Source: Bacteriovoracaceae bacterium (lineage in GTDB: Bacteria > Bdellovibrionota > Bacteriovoracia > Bacteriovoracales > Bacteriovoracaceae). Taken from it: a stretch of 6,248 nucleotides of DNA. Positions 1 through 6,202 of this stretch are shown here, in pieces (within the stretch, counting starts at the first letter, position 1; each line of letters begins with the position of its first letter). Location of the stretch: the NCBI GenBank assembly GCA_007116425.1, contig SKIL01000101.1, positions 1-6,248 of the forward strand. The letters run 5' to 3'. The notes below the pieces were generated by a model. That model ran no database searches. It worked only from the letters and a program-made list of their open reading frames with translations, and had not been told where the DNA came from. The translations under genes were made by a program, and so were the position numbers.

Positions 1-240
1 TAGGCGTAGGCGACTGGTTGGAACTCGATTCCAGAATTGATCTACGGCCCGAACGGCCAGATCTAAAATTTCCTCAGGGGCTAGGCTGGATTCTTCACAG
101 GGAAAGTTAGCAACATTGATATTGACTTCATTCTTATCAAAGGCCGCTGCCACATTATTGTTTAAAGTGAAGGCATTGGCCTTGAGTGAAATAAAGAAGG
201 TGAAAAAAAGAATCGGGCCAAAGAATTTAACGTTGAACAT
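1..240 (-). CDS. Secreted protein, N-terminal 80 codons (possible matrixin-like metalloprotease), partial
   Basis: An open frame runs from an ATG at 240 to the window edge without a stop, giving 80 codons. The first ~22 residues (MFNVKFFGPILFFTFFISLKANA) form a typical signal peptide, with a hydrophobic core and likely cleavage after ANA, so the product is exported. The mature part has a lone Cys at residue 48 (NFPCEE) and ends in the segment FWNRVPTSRLRL. From memory, this pattern (Cys, then a helix ending in a fixed Trp-Asn and VPTSRLRL) occurs at the start of predicted matrixin-like secreted metalloproteases of Bdellovibrio relatives. The zinc motif HExxH would lie beyond the window, so the function is only a suggestion. 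The start sits inside the upstream barrel gene (14-bp overlap, different frame), preceded by GGGGAAG at 243-249. The overlap suggests translational coupling. Coding status is well supported; the protease call is weak. Confidence 0.75.
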   Translation of the reverse strand, partial: MFNVKFFGPILFFTFFISLKANAFTLNNNVAAAFDKNEVNINVANFPCEESSLAPEEILDLAVRAVDQFWNRVPTSRLRL

Positions 241-889
241 GTCTTCCCCAGTCAACAGACTTAAAATGATAATGGGCCGAAAAAGTGTAGGCAAAGGCAC
301 GGGCCTCACTTTCAAGTAGGTTGTAAATATAACCTTGAAATTTAAAGCTAATGGGTTGTTCCATCACTAAAACCAAATGCTCTACACTGGGAGTAATGAT
401 AAAGTTGGTCGCGACATTCGATATTTCTGGCATTGGAAAGTCGACATAATCGGGGCCATTTCTCAGACGTTGAGTTCCTCCATCAGAACTAATTCGATAG
501 AAGCTTAGGCCTGCCCCAAGTCGAAGTTGTGTTTGATCTAAAATTCGATAGGCCATATGGCCAAGCAGATAGAATTGATTTTTTTTAATCTTTCGATCTC
601 TGCCTTTTTCTGGGACAGCAATTATAAACTCAGGGTTTACACTCCACCGTGGGTGGAGGTCGTAGTAAAAGCTCGTGCTGATGAATGGAAGGAACTCCAT
701 TGAGTTGGTATTTCCATCCTCATCGACTTGGATTTTTCCATCAAAACGACTCAGGTTTCCAACACCTAGACTAAAACTTCTCACACCGATAAAGCTTGGC
801 CTTGAACTGGAGCTTTTATTGCTTTCAGATGCCTTTATGACAATTGGAAAAATGAAGCAAAGGGCCATAATGAGGACAGTTTTATTCAT
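227..889 (-). CDS. Outer-membrane beta-barrel protein candidate, function unknown
   Basis: The 220-residue product starts with a signal peptide (MNKTVLIMALCFIFPIVIKA, cleavage probably before SES), followed by a Ser-rich stretch. The rest alternates polar and hydrophobic residues in segments rich in Phe/Tyr, such as SFYYDL, NQFYLLGHMAY, LRLGAGLSFYR, FKFQGYIYNL and FAYTFSAHYHF. This fits a small 8- to 10-stranded outer-membrane barrel. The last strand-like segment ends in Phe but is followed by about 11 extra residues, so the classic C-terminal Phe signal is not terminal. I do not recognise the family. An in-frame GTG at 901 would add four residues. I prefer the ATG at 889 because a GGA-containing site (TGGAAAA) sits seven bases upstream of it and the best promoter candidate would start transcription near the GTG. 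The gene overlaps the next secreted-protein gene by 14 bp, suggesting a two-gene transcript. Confidence 0.8.
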   Translation of the reverse strand: MNKTVLIMALCFIFPIVIKASESNKSSSSRPSFIGVRSFSLGVGNLSRFDGKIQVDEDGNTNSMEFLPFISTSFYYDLHPRWSVNPEFIIAVPEKGRDRKIKKNQFYLLGHMAYRILDQTQLRLGAGLSFYRISSDGGTQRLRNGPDYVDFPMPEISNVATNFIITPSVEHLVLVMEQPISFKFQGYIYNLLESEARAFAYTFSAHYHFKSVDWGRHVQR

Positions 890-907
890 AATGTTTTCCA
901 CGACCTT

Positions 908-936
908 ATTTTAGAATAGCAAAATATTCTCTTGAA
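908..936 (-). promoter_or_regulatory. Candidate sigma70-type promoter of the barrel gene
   Basis: On the minus strand TTCAAG (931-936) and TAAAAT (908-913) are separated by 17 bases. The -10 box matches the consensus at five of six positions; the -35 box is poor (three of six). Transcription would start near 901, leaving a leader of about 12 bases before the ATG at 889. The surrounding region is AT-rich, so chance matches are expected. Confidence 0.35.
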
Positions 937-991
937 AAATTAGTCTAATGGCAAGGAGCAATAAGTCTAAGTAACTCAAGGATAAGTTTGC

Positions 992-1020
992 TTTTCTTTT
1001 GTCATTTAGCCCGTTAATAT
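992..1020 (+). promoter_or_regulatory. Weak candidate promoter of serC
   Basis: TAATAT at 1015-1020 is a good -10 box (five of six consensus positions), 42 bases upstream of the serC ATG. The hexamer 17 bases before it, TTTTCT at 992-997, is a poor -35 box. No operator-like inverted repeat or riboswitch fold is evident in the 160-bp divergent region. Confidence 0.25.
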
Positions 1021-1050
1021 TGTGGGGTCTACTTTTCACATTTAATAAGC

Positions 1051-1056
1051 AAGGAG
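1051..1056 (+). promoter_or_regulatory. Strong ribosome binding site of serC
   Basis: AAGGAG lies six bases before the ATG at 1063, an ideal distance. It fixes the serC start, which also agrees with the conserved N-terminal segment of the enzyme. Confidence 0.85.
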
Positions 1057-1062
1057 CGCACC

Positions 1063-2181
1063 ATGTTTGAAAACCTAGAAATTCCTTCACATTTACGTCC
1101 TTCTGATCCACGTTTTGGCTCTGGGCCGTCTTTGATTCCTGTCAGCTATGTCCAACGTTTGGCCGAAACAGGACCTCATTTATTGGGAACTTCACATCGT
1201 AAAGCGCCGATTAAAAACCTAGTAAAAGAAGTGCAAGATGGGTTAAGAAAATATTTTAATGTTCCTGATGACTATTCCATTGTTTTAGGCAATGGCGGTG
1301 CCACGTTTCTTTTTGATATGATTGGCCTGGGAATGGTTGAAAAGAAAATTACTCATTTTACCTGTGGAGAGTTTTCACAAAAATGGTTTAAGTCTTCTAA
1401 AAGTATTCCTTGGATTGAGGCCGAGGAGAGGGCCGTAGATTTTGGTCAGGGAATAACTCCAGAAAATGATCCTTCAGCTGATTATATTGCCATCACACTT
1501 AATGAAACTTCAACTGGTGTTCAAATAGATGCTCTTCCTGAAGTTGGACCTAATACTATTTTAGGAGTCGACGCTACAAGCGGTGGGGGACAGTGTCCAT
1601 GTGATGTTTCAAAAACAGACTTCTATTTCTTTTCGCCGCAAAAAGTTTTTGCCAGTGAAGGTGGTCTATTTGTTGGGATTATGTCACCTAAAGCGCGAGA
1701 GCGTGCTCTTAAAATCGCTGAAGATAATTCTCGTTATGTTCCAGGCATCATGAATTGGAAAACATGTATTGAGAATAGTGATAAGAATCAAACGTATAAT
1801 ACTCCGGCCATTAGTACACTTTTCTTTTTGAATGAGCAGATTAAGGCCATGAATACTGATGGTTATGAAAACGTTCAAAAAGAGTCTCAACGTAAGGCCG
1901 ATTTGGTTTACGGTTGGGCCGAGCAAAAGAGCTATCTTTCTCCCTATATCTCAGAACAAAAGTACCGTTCGGTTGCTGTGGCCACGATTGATGTCGATGA
2001 TAAGGTTGATGTAAATGCACTTTTGAAAGTTTTTGAGCGCGAGAAAGTAGTGTATGGAATTGATGCTTATCGAAAGCTTGGACGCAATCAATTGCGAATT
2101 GCTATGTTTCACAATATTACACATGCAGACCTTGAAAAATTAACTCAACTTATTTCTCACTGTATTGAAAGTGAGCTTTAA
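1063..2181 (+). CDS. serC: Phosphoserine aminotransferase, actinobacterial/mycobacterial-type
   Basis: The product (372 residues) is a fold-type I PLP aminotransferase that converts 3-phosphohydroxypyruvate and glutamate to 3-phosphoserine and 2-oxoglutarate in cytoplasmic serine synthesis. In some bacteria the same enzyme serves pyridoxal phosphate synthesis. Diagnostic segments are RFGSGPS (17-23), GTSHRKAPIKNLV (42-54), GNGGATFLFD (76-85, cofactor phosphate region), NETSTG (147-152), the Asp of GVDATSG (D170, expected partner of the PLP ring nitrogen), SPQK (K194, expected Schiff-base lysine), NQTYNTPA (242-249) and YRKLGRNQLRIAMF (336-349). These match my memory of the mycobacterial-type SerC rather than the E. 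coli type. Length is normal and no key residue is missing. The gene stands alone on its strand: strong AAGGAG site upstream, hairpin terminator directly downstream, divergent from the barrel gene and convergent with tgt. Regulation is not evident. Confidence 0.93.
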   Translation: MFENLEIPSHLRPSDPRFGSGPSLIPVSYVQRLAETGPHLLGTSHRKAPIKNLVKEVQDGLRKYFNVPDDYSIVLGNGGATFLFDMIGLGMVEKKITHFTCGEFSQKWFKSSKSIPWIEAEERAVDFGQGITPENDPSADYIAITLNETSTGVQIDALPEVGPNTILGVDATSGGGQCPCDVSKTDFYFFSPQKVFASEGGLFVGIMSPKARERALKIAEDNSRYVPGIMNWKTCIENSDKNQTYNTPAISTLFFLNEQIKAMNTDGYENVQKESQRKADLVYGWAEQKSYLSPYISEQKYRSVAVATIDVDDKVDVNALLKVFEREKVVYGIDAYRKLGRNQLRIAMFHNITHADLEKLTQLISHCIESEL

Positions 2182-2194
2182 TTAGTTTTTATTG

Positions 2195-2244
2195 GGGCTT
2201 TTTGGCATCTACTGAATAGAGTAGTTTGCCAAAAAGTCCTTTTT
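2195..2244 (+). terminator. Rho-independent terminator of serC, overlapping the tgt 3' end
   Basis: The left arm at 2195-2213 pairs with 2220-2239. The outer 13 pairs (GGG + CTTTTTGGCA against TGCCAAAAAG + TCC, including one G-T) are followed by a small T/TT internal loop, then five pairs (CTACT/AGTAG) closing a six-base loop. A run of five T (2240-2244) follows the right arm, so it fits termination of serC, 14 bases after its stop. In the opposite direction the hairpin is followed by CAATAAAAAC, with no T run, so it should be weak for tgt. It covers the tgt stop codon and about the last 11 codons. Confidence 0.8.
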
Positions 2245-3345
2245 AAACTCGGCGTAGCGGTCTTCTAAGATAGCTTCTCTCGCTCTTTCGGCCAAGCTTT
2301 TATAGAAGGCAATGTTATGTGCCGTTGCAAGGATGGCCCCTAGAATTTCGTTACTATCAAAAAGATGTTTTATATAACTTCTGGTGAGGTTTTCACATGC
2401 ATAGCATGAGCAATTAGGATCGATGGGAAAGAAATCTCTTCGATAATTGCGATGGCGAATTCGAATCTTACCTCGGTTTGTAAAAAGAGTTCCTCCGCGA
2501 GCAAACTTTGTAGGAATAATACAATCACTCATATCAATTCCATTTTCCCAGATCATTAATAAGTCCTCAGGGTTTCCAACACCCATAACATATCGAGGCT
2601 TATTTTCTGGCATGATAGGAGCAGTGTAAGAGACAATCTCTTCCATAAGCTCCGGGCCTTCGCCAACAGAAACACCACCGATCGCGATTCCAGGAAGGTC
2701 TCGGGCGACGACTTCTTCAACACATTTTTCACGAAGGTCCCGATAAGTAGAACCTTGGATAATCCCAAAGAGCGCTTGACGTGGATTTGTCCACGATTCA
2801 ATACATCGATCCAGCCAGCGATGAGTACGGTCAATGGAGTTCATTGTGTACTTGCGATCAGCAGGGTAAGGGATACATTCATCAAATGCCATCATTATGT
2901 CTGAACCAAGATTTTCTTGGATTTGAATAGAGCTCTCAGGTGATAAAAGAATATTTTTTCCCTTAGGTCCTTTAAACTCTGCACCTTCTTCTCTAATGCT
3001 TTTCTTTTGGAGCGAAAAAACCTGAAAACCACCAGAGTCGGTGAGAATAGGTCTATCCCAGTCCATCCACTTGTGAAGTCCGCCGGCCTTTTTGATTAGA
3101 TCGGCACCAGGTGATAAATGCAGGTGATAGGTATTAGACAGGATAATTTTTGTCTCCATATCTCTCAACTCTTTCGTCTGTAGCGCCTTAATCGCACCGT
3201 GGGTTCCGACAGGCATGAAAACAGGAGTTGGGATAACTCCATGGGGAGTTATAATTTCGCCGGCCCTGGCACCAGTGTGCTTATCTTTATGGACAACTCG
3301 AAATTGAAAATATTCTTTTACGCGATCTGTAATTTTTTCGGACAT
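2209..3345 (-). CDS. tgt: tRNA-guanine transglycosylase (queuosine biosynthesis)
   Basis: The 378-residue product exchanges guanine 34 in GUN anticodons (tRNA Asp, Asn, His, Tyr) for preQ1 during queuosine formation. Visible motifs: MPVGTHGAIK (44-53), LSNTYHL (69-75), LTDSGGFQVFSL (101-112) with the base-binding/general-base Asp D103, MAFDECIPYPA (152-162), GGVSVGEG (223-230), the nucleophile Asp in SDCIIPT (D274), and the zinc ligands C312, C314, C317 and H343 (CSCYAC...TAHN). C157 and V227 are the bacterial choices linked to preQ1, not queuine, specificity. Length is typical for the bacterial enzyme. The catalytic loop reads SDCIIPTKFARGG instead of the common FDCVxPTRxARNG. The ATG at 3345 has only a modest site (GAGA, four bases upstream). 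It lies 58 bases after the FHA/RDD gene on the same strand, with no clear promoter between them, so co-transcription is possible. Confidence 0.95.
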   Translation of the reverse strand: MSEKITDRVKEYFQFRVVHKDKHTGARAGEIITPHGVIPTPVFMPVGTHGAIKALQTKELRDMETKIILSNTYHLHLSPGADLIKKAGGLHKWMDWDRPILTDSGGFQVFSLQKKSIREEGAEFKGPKGKNILLSPESSIQIQENLGSDIMMAFDECIPYPADRKYTMNSIDRTHRWLDRCIESWTNPRQALFGIIQGSTYRDLREKCVEEVVARDLPGIAIGGVSVGEGPELMEEIVSYTAPIMPENKPRYVMGVGNPEDLLMIWENGIDMSDCIIPTKFARGGTLFTNRGKIRIRHRNYRRDFFPIDPNCSCYACENLTRSYIKHLFDSNEILGAILATAHNIAFYKSLAERAREAILEDRYAEFKKDFLANYSIQ

Positions 3346-3403
3346 AAGTTCTCACGAGGGTTTTATTTGCTAAAATGTTGTTCTTGTGGCTTTGTATGGT
3401 GCA

Positions 3404-6184
3404 TTAAAAGGGTTCGTCAATATATTCTGGAGAATCGTCTTCATCCGTATCTTTTTTTCTTACCATCTGAGAAGGCCGTAGCTGATCCTTTCTCTCTTGC
3501 TTATTTATTTGATTGAGCTGCTCAAGTCCTTGAATAAAACGCTCGGTGTACTGCCAGAAACGCTCAGAGAGTTGCGTTTCACTCTTAACCCACTCTTTAA
3601 TTTCTTCATCTTCTTTGATGATTGAGAAGTAATTGATGATTTCTTCGGTAAAGTTATAGATCACACGAGAGAGCTCCGAGTTATTGTCACGAAGTGATAA
3701 GTAGACTTGAGTGTGAAGATATTCCAGAATTCTTTGAAATTTATTGGCCCCAAAATCAAATGTTTGCGGATTAAGGAGAGGCCCACGTTCTAACAAATAG
3801 ATGAGGTCATAAAGGTCAAGAGCACCTTGATTCGGGTGTACTGAGATTGAGGTTGTCTCTGGGTTCATTGCTTCTTGTAATAAAATTGTTGAAGCGGGGT
3901 GAGTTTTTGGAAGAGACTCCAAGAAAAGTTTTCTTATGGGTTCTGCATGTTCTTTAGATTCGCGCTCAAAATTGATTTCAATTAACGATAAGTTTGAATC
4001 CTTAAAGCTTAATAAATTAAATTGTCTGCTTTGTGATGTAGCTGAGCTGACTTCAAGATAAGGTGGGTACCACTCTCTTAGTGATGACGGGTGAATTCTA
4101 TTGTGCCAGAGAAGCTTAAAGTCCACTCCTTGTCTGAGTAGTGGACCGAGTTCTTTAAAGTGTTGTACTGTTTCTATTGGGCCATAAATATAGGGACCAC
4201 TGCTTTTTAGAACGTTTACCCAGTCTTGCTCAGAGTAATATTGGATACCTTCAAAGATACGAATGAGTTCTCGCTCTGAAATAGTATTTAAAGTAAAACT
4301 GTCTTGAGAGCTCATTTGAAAGAGTTCTGGATAAAAAAGAAAACTGATCGGATTATTGTTCAATATGGGAGTAACGATATCTTTTTGTAGTGAGAGTTTG
4401 TTTGGCTCAAAGTTTATTGTGATAGCATCAACATTTGAGTGAGCAAAACTATAAAGGCGTGGTGGCCGTCTTTGAAAAATATTCCCTGGCGCGCCTTCAA
4501 GATCAGGAACTTCAGGTATTAAGAAATATTTATTCAGTTGGTCTGACTTATTAGTGTCTGCTTGAAAAATCTTATCTAAGGCATTTACCTTAAAAATATG
4601 AGAAGGTCGCTCTGGAAGCCTATAGTCTCGCATTTGATAGTTAAAGTTAGTCGCTTCAAGTGGGTGAGTAAAAAAAGTATGCAGTAGAGGTGAAATCCAA
4701 ATAGCAATTGCGATGAGAGGAAAAATCAAGAGTGGACCGAGCTTTTGAAAGAGAGGCCCTCGATAATAAACTCTATCTAAAAGCACGACTTCTCGTAACG
4801 ATCTTTTTCCTATAATTAAACTGAGCTCGGGAATGAGGAGGGGGAAAGTTATAGGAGCTAGAGCTGTTCGGACAAATCCTCTTGCACGCTTAAGTACAAA
4901 GTTTCCACGGTTACTCATTCCCATTAAAAAACCACCAAGCGTCACTCCAAAGAGTAAGGCCATAAATACTTGAACAATTAAAAAGGCGATGAGGGGAATA
5001 AGATTATCAGGGCTTTCAAGAGCATCAAGTAATGGTTGCAAAAGCTCGTAGGCCGTTGCCCATTCGGCCTGATTAAGTGGAAGTGTTGCAATGAGATCAT
5101 TAAGTGAACTTGATAAAGGTATTGAGTAAGGGCCTAAGGTGTCGACAGCGGCCTGTTTTAATTCATATATATTAAGGAAGAAGCTCCAGACTAGAAAGAA
5201 TGTTGACACGTCAATAATAAAGGCCAAGAGTCTTGATAAGACTCCTGCAATAGGGAGGTGAGAGTCAGGTGCGGATGCTATAGCTGAAAACTTCTTAGTC
5301 TTTAATCCTTCTGCCTTATTCTTACCAAAAACTTTTTTAAGTGACCTGACAGGTTTCTTTTTGTTTGAGACATTTTGCTCACCTGTTGAGTCGGCCAATA
5401 ATGTCTCAATCTCCTCTTCTTCGTCGTCCTCATCTTCTTTAATGTTTTGCTTATCTTCTTTAGATTTGCCCATGATTGATGATAGAAGTTTTGAGACTGT
5501 TAGGCCTTCATGCACACGCTTTTCATTATTTCTTTCGTCTTCGTCTTCATCTTCATCTTCGTCTTCATCTTCATCTTCATCTTCATTTTCATTTTGTAAA
5601 TTTGAGTTTTCATTTAAATCGTCATCCTCATCCTCTTGAACTTCTTCTGGAAGGCCGTCGGCCAGATCGTCGAGCGTTAGCCCCACAGAGTCTTCTTCGT
5701 CTTCTAATTCTTCATCTATACCACTTTCTTCTGTTTCAATATGTACGGGCTGAGTTTCTTCTGATAAGTCTAATTCTTCAAGAGGATCTGATTCACCAAT
5801 TATAAGCTCGTTTTCTTCGATAGCAATTTCAAGTTCATCAGCAACGGGCCGCTCCCCAGAGGTGAGCATTTCTTGAAAATGAATCTTGAGTCCACCCATT
5901 TTGATTTGATCATTAGGTTCAAGAATATAGAGCTTATCTTTGAGAAGTGGGAACTGGCCAATGTGGGCACTTTCAGTTGGACCAAGCATGTGCAGGGTAA
6001 CCACACCATCCTTTAAACGGAATAGAGCATGGTGCTCAACCAGTCCGTCATCTTCAAATTGAAGATCAGCACTTTTCGAACTCCCAATCACAACTTTTTC
6101 ATTTTGAGCGTTTAACTCAACTACATATCCTTCCCTTGAGCTTGATAGAAGGCTAAGAATATAACGAGTTTCTTGTTCGCCCAC
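3404..6184 (-). CDS. Large FHA-like / RDD-like multidomain membrane protein, function unknown
   Basis: The 926-residue product has five visible parts. (1) Residues ~20-103 resemble an FHA domain (VVIGSSKSADLQF, then LVEHHALF, then DQIKMGGLKIHF), but the Arg after the first Gly and the Ser of SxxH are replaced (S35, V49), so phosphothreonine binding is doubtful. (2) Residues ~112-270 are Asp/Glu-rich and probably disordered, with an (ED)n tract at 201-217. (3) Residues 275-299 are very basic. (4) Residues ~312-504 look like an RDD membrane domain: first helix with R318 and D325 (SRLLAFIID), second at ~394-422 containing GVTLGGFLMGM, a Pro-rich hydrophobic stretch at ~438-458 and a last helix at ~482-504. 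(5) Residues ~505-926 are soluble and unrecognised. Positive charges flank the 438-458 stretch on both sides, so it may be a hairpin in the membrane; that would put the N-terminus in the cytoplasm and part 5 in the periplasm. The start is GTG at 6184, the only usable start after an in-frame TAA at 6200-6202. Possibly co-transcribed with tgt. Confidence 0.88.
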   Translation of the reverse strand: MGEQETRYILSLLSSSREGYVVELNAQNEKVVIGSSKSADLQFEDDGLVEHHALFRLKDGVVTLHMLGPTESAHIGQFPLLKDKLYILEPNDQIKMGGLKIHFQEMLTSGERPVADELEIAIEENELIIGESDPLEELDLSEETQPVHIETEESGIDEELEDEEDSVGLTLDDLADGLPEEVQEDEDDDLNENSNLQNENEDEDEDEDEDEDEDEDERNNEKRVHEGLTVSKLLSSIMGKSKEDKQNIKEDEDDEEEEIETLLADSTGEQNVSNKKKPVRSLKKVFGKNKAEGLKTKKFSAIASAPDSHLPIAGVLSRLLAFIIDVSTFFLVWSFFLNIYELKQAAVDTLGPYSIPLSSSLNDLIATLPLNQAEWATAYELLQPLLDALESPDNLIPLIAFLIVQVFMALLFGVTLGGFLMGMSNRGNFVLKRARGFVRTALAPITFPLLIPELSLIIGKRSLREVVLLDRVYYRGPLFQKLGPLLIFPLIAIAIWISPLLHTFFTHPLEATNFNYQMRDYRLPERPSHIFKVNALDKIFQADTNKSDQLNKYFLIPEVPDLEGAPGNIFQRRPPRLYSFAHSNVDAITINFEPNKLSLQKDIVTPILNNNPISFLFYPELFQMSSQDSFTLNTISERELIRIFEGIQYYSEQDWVNVLKSSGPYIYGPIETVQHFKELGPLLRQGVDFKLLWHNRIHPSSLREWYPPYLEVSSATSQSRQFNLLSFKDSNLSLIEINFERESKEHAEPIRKLFLESLPKTHPASTILLQEAMNPETTSISVHPNQGALDLYDLIYLLERGPLLNPQTFDFGANKFQRILEYLHTQVYLSLRDNNSELSRVIYNFTEEIINYFSIIKEDEEIKEWVKSETQLSERFWQYTERFIQGLEQLNQINKQERKDQLRPSQMVRKKDTDEDDSPEYIDEPF
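5534..5584 (-). repeat. In-frame GAAGAT/GAAGAC hexanucleotide repeat coding (ED)8E
   Basis: On the coding strand about eight and a half copies of GAAGAY (a few copies GAC, most GAT) encode residues 201-217 of the FHA/RDD protein. The unit is six bases, so gain or loss of copies by slippage would keep the frame and only change the number of Glu-Asp pairs. Interruptions by GAC show that the tract is not perfectly uniform, which lowers slippage. Diverged copies flank it (NENEDE on one side). Confidence 0.85.
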
Positions 6185-6202
6185 CTCCCTTTTCCATCCT
6201 TA
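6184..6202 (-). promoter_or_regulatory. Unusual start region of the FHA/RDD gene: GTG inside a purine-rich SD-like run
   Basis: The coding strand reads TAAGGATGGAAAAGGGAGGTG, the final GTG being the only start in frame. The best anti-SD match, GGAGG (6184-6188), overlaps the first base of that GTG and so cannot serve it at normal spacing. TAAGGA (6197-6202) lies 12 bases upstream and is the more plausible site. An out-of-frame ATG at 6195-6197 opens a 14-codon frame ending at 6153 that overlaps the gene start. Confidence 0.45.

Noticed and set aside
642..658. Perfect inverted repeat CTCCACC-GTG-GGTGGAG
   Set aside because: Seven-base arms with a three-base loop lie within the barrel coding sequence (around residues His-Pro-Arg-Trp-Ser); no T run or regulatory context, probably chance.
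911..1111. Minus-strand 66-codon frame across the divergent intergenic region
   Set aside because: It runs antisense into the start of serC and has no convincing binding site or protein-like composition; the region is better explained as two divergent promoters.
2556..2834. Alternative minus-strand frame inside tgt
   Set aside because: It is a shadow of tgt, whose conserved motifs prove the other frame; there is no sign of a frameshift.
3199..3516. Plus-strand 105-codon frame between tgt and the membrane-protein gene
   Set aside because: It overlaps well-supported coding on the opposite strand at both ends, has no binding site, and its Cys/Phe-rich composition is typical of an antisense frame.
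5361..5639. Plus-strand frame with long poly-Ser runs
   Set aside because: It is the antisense reading of the Glu/Asp-rich hexanucleotide region (TCTTCA repeats read as Ser); low complexity, no binding site, no family resemblance.
5476..5805. Plus-strand frame rich in His/Leu/Arg
   Set aside because: Another antisense frame of the same repeat region of the long membrane-protein gene; its HLHLRLHLHL pattern is a repeat artefact.
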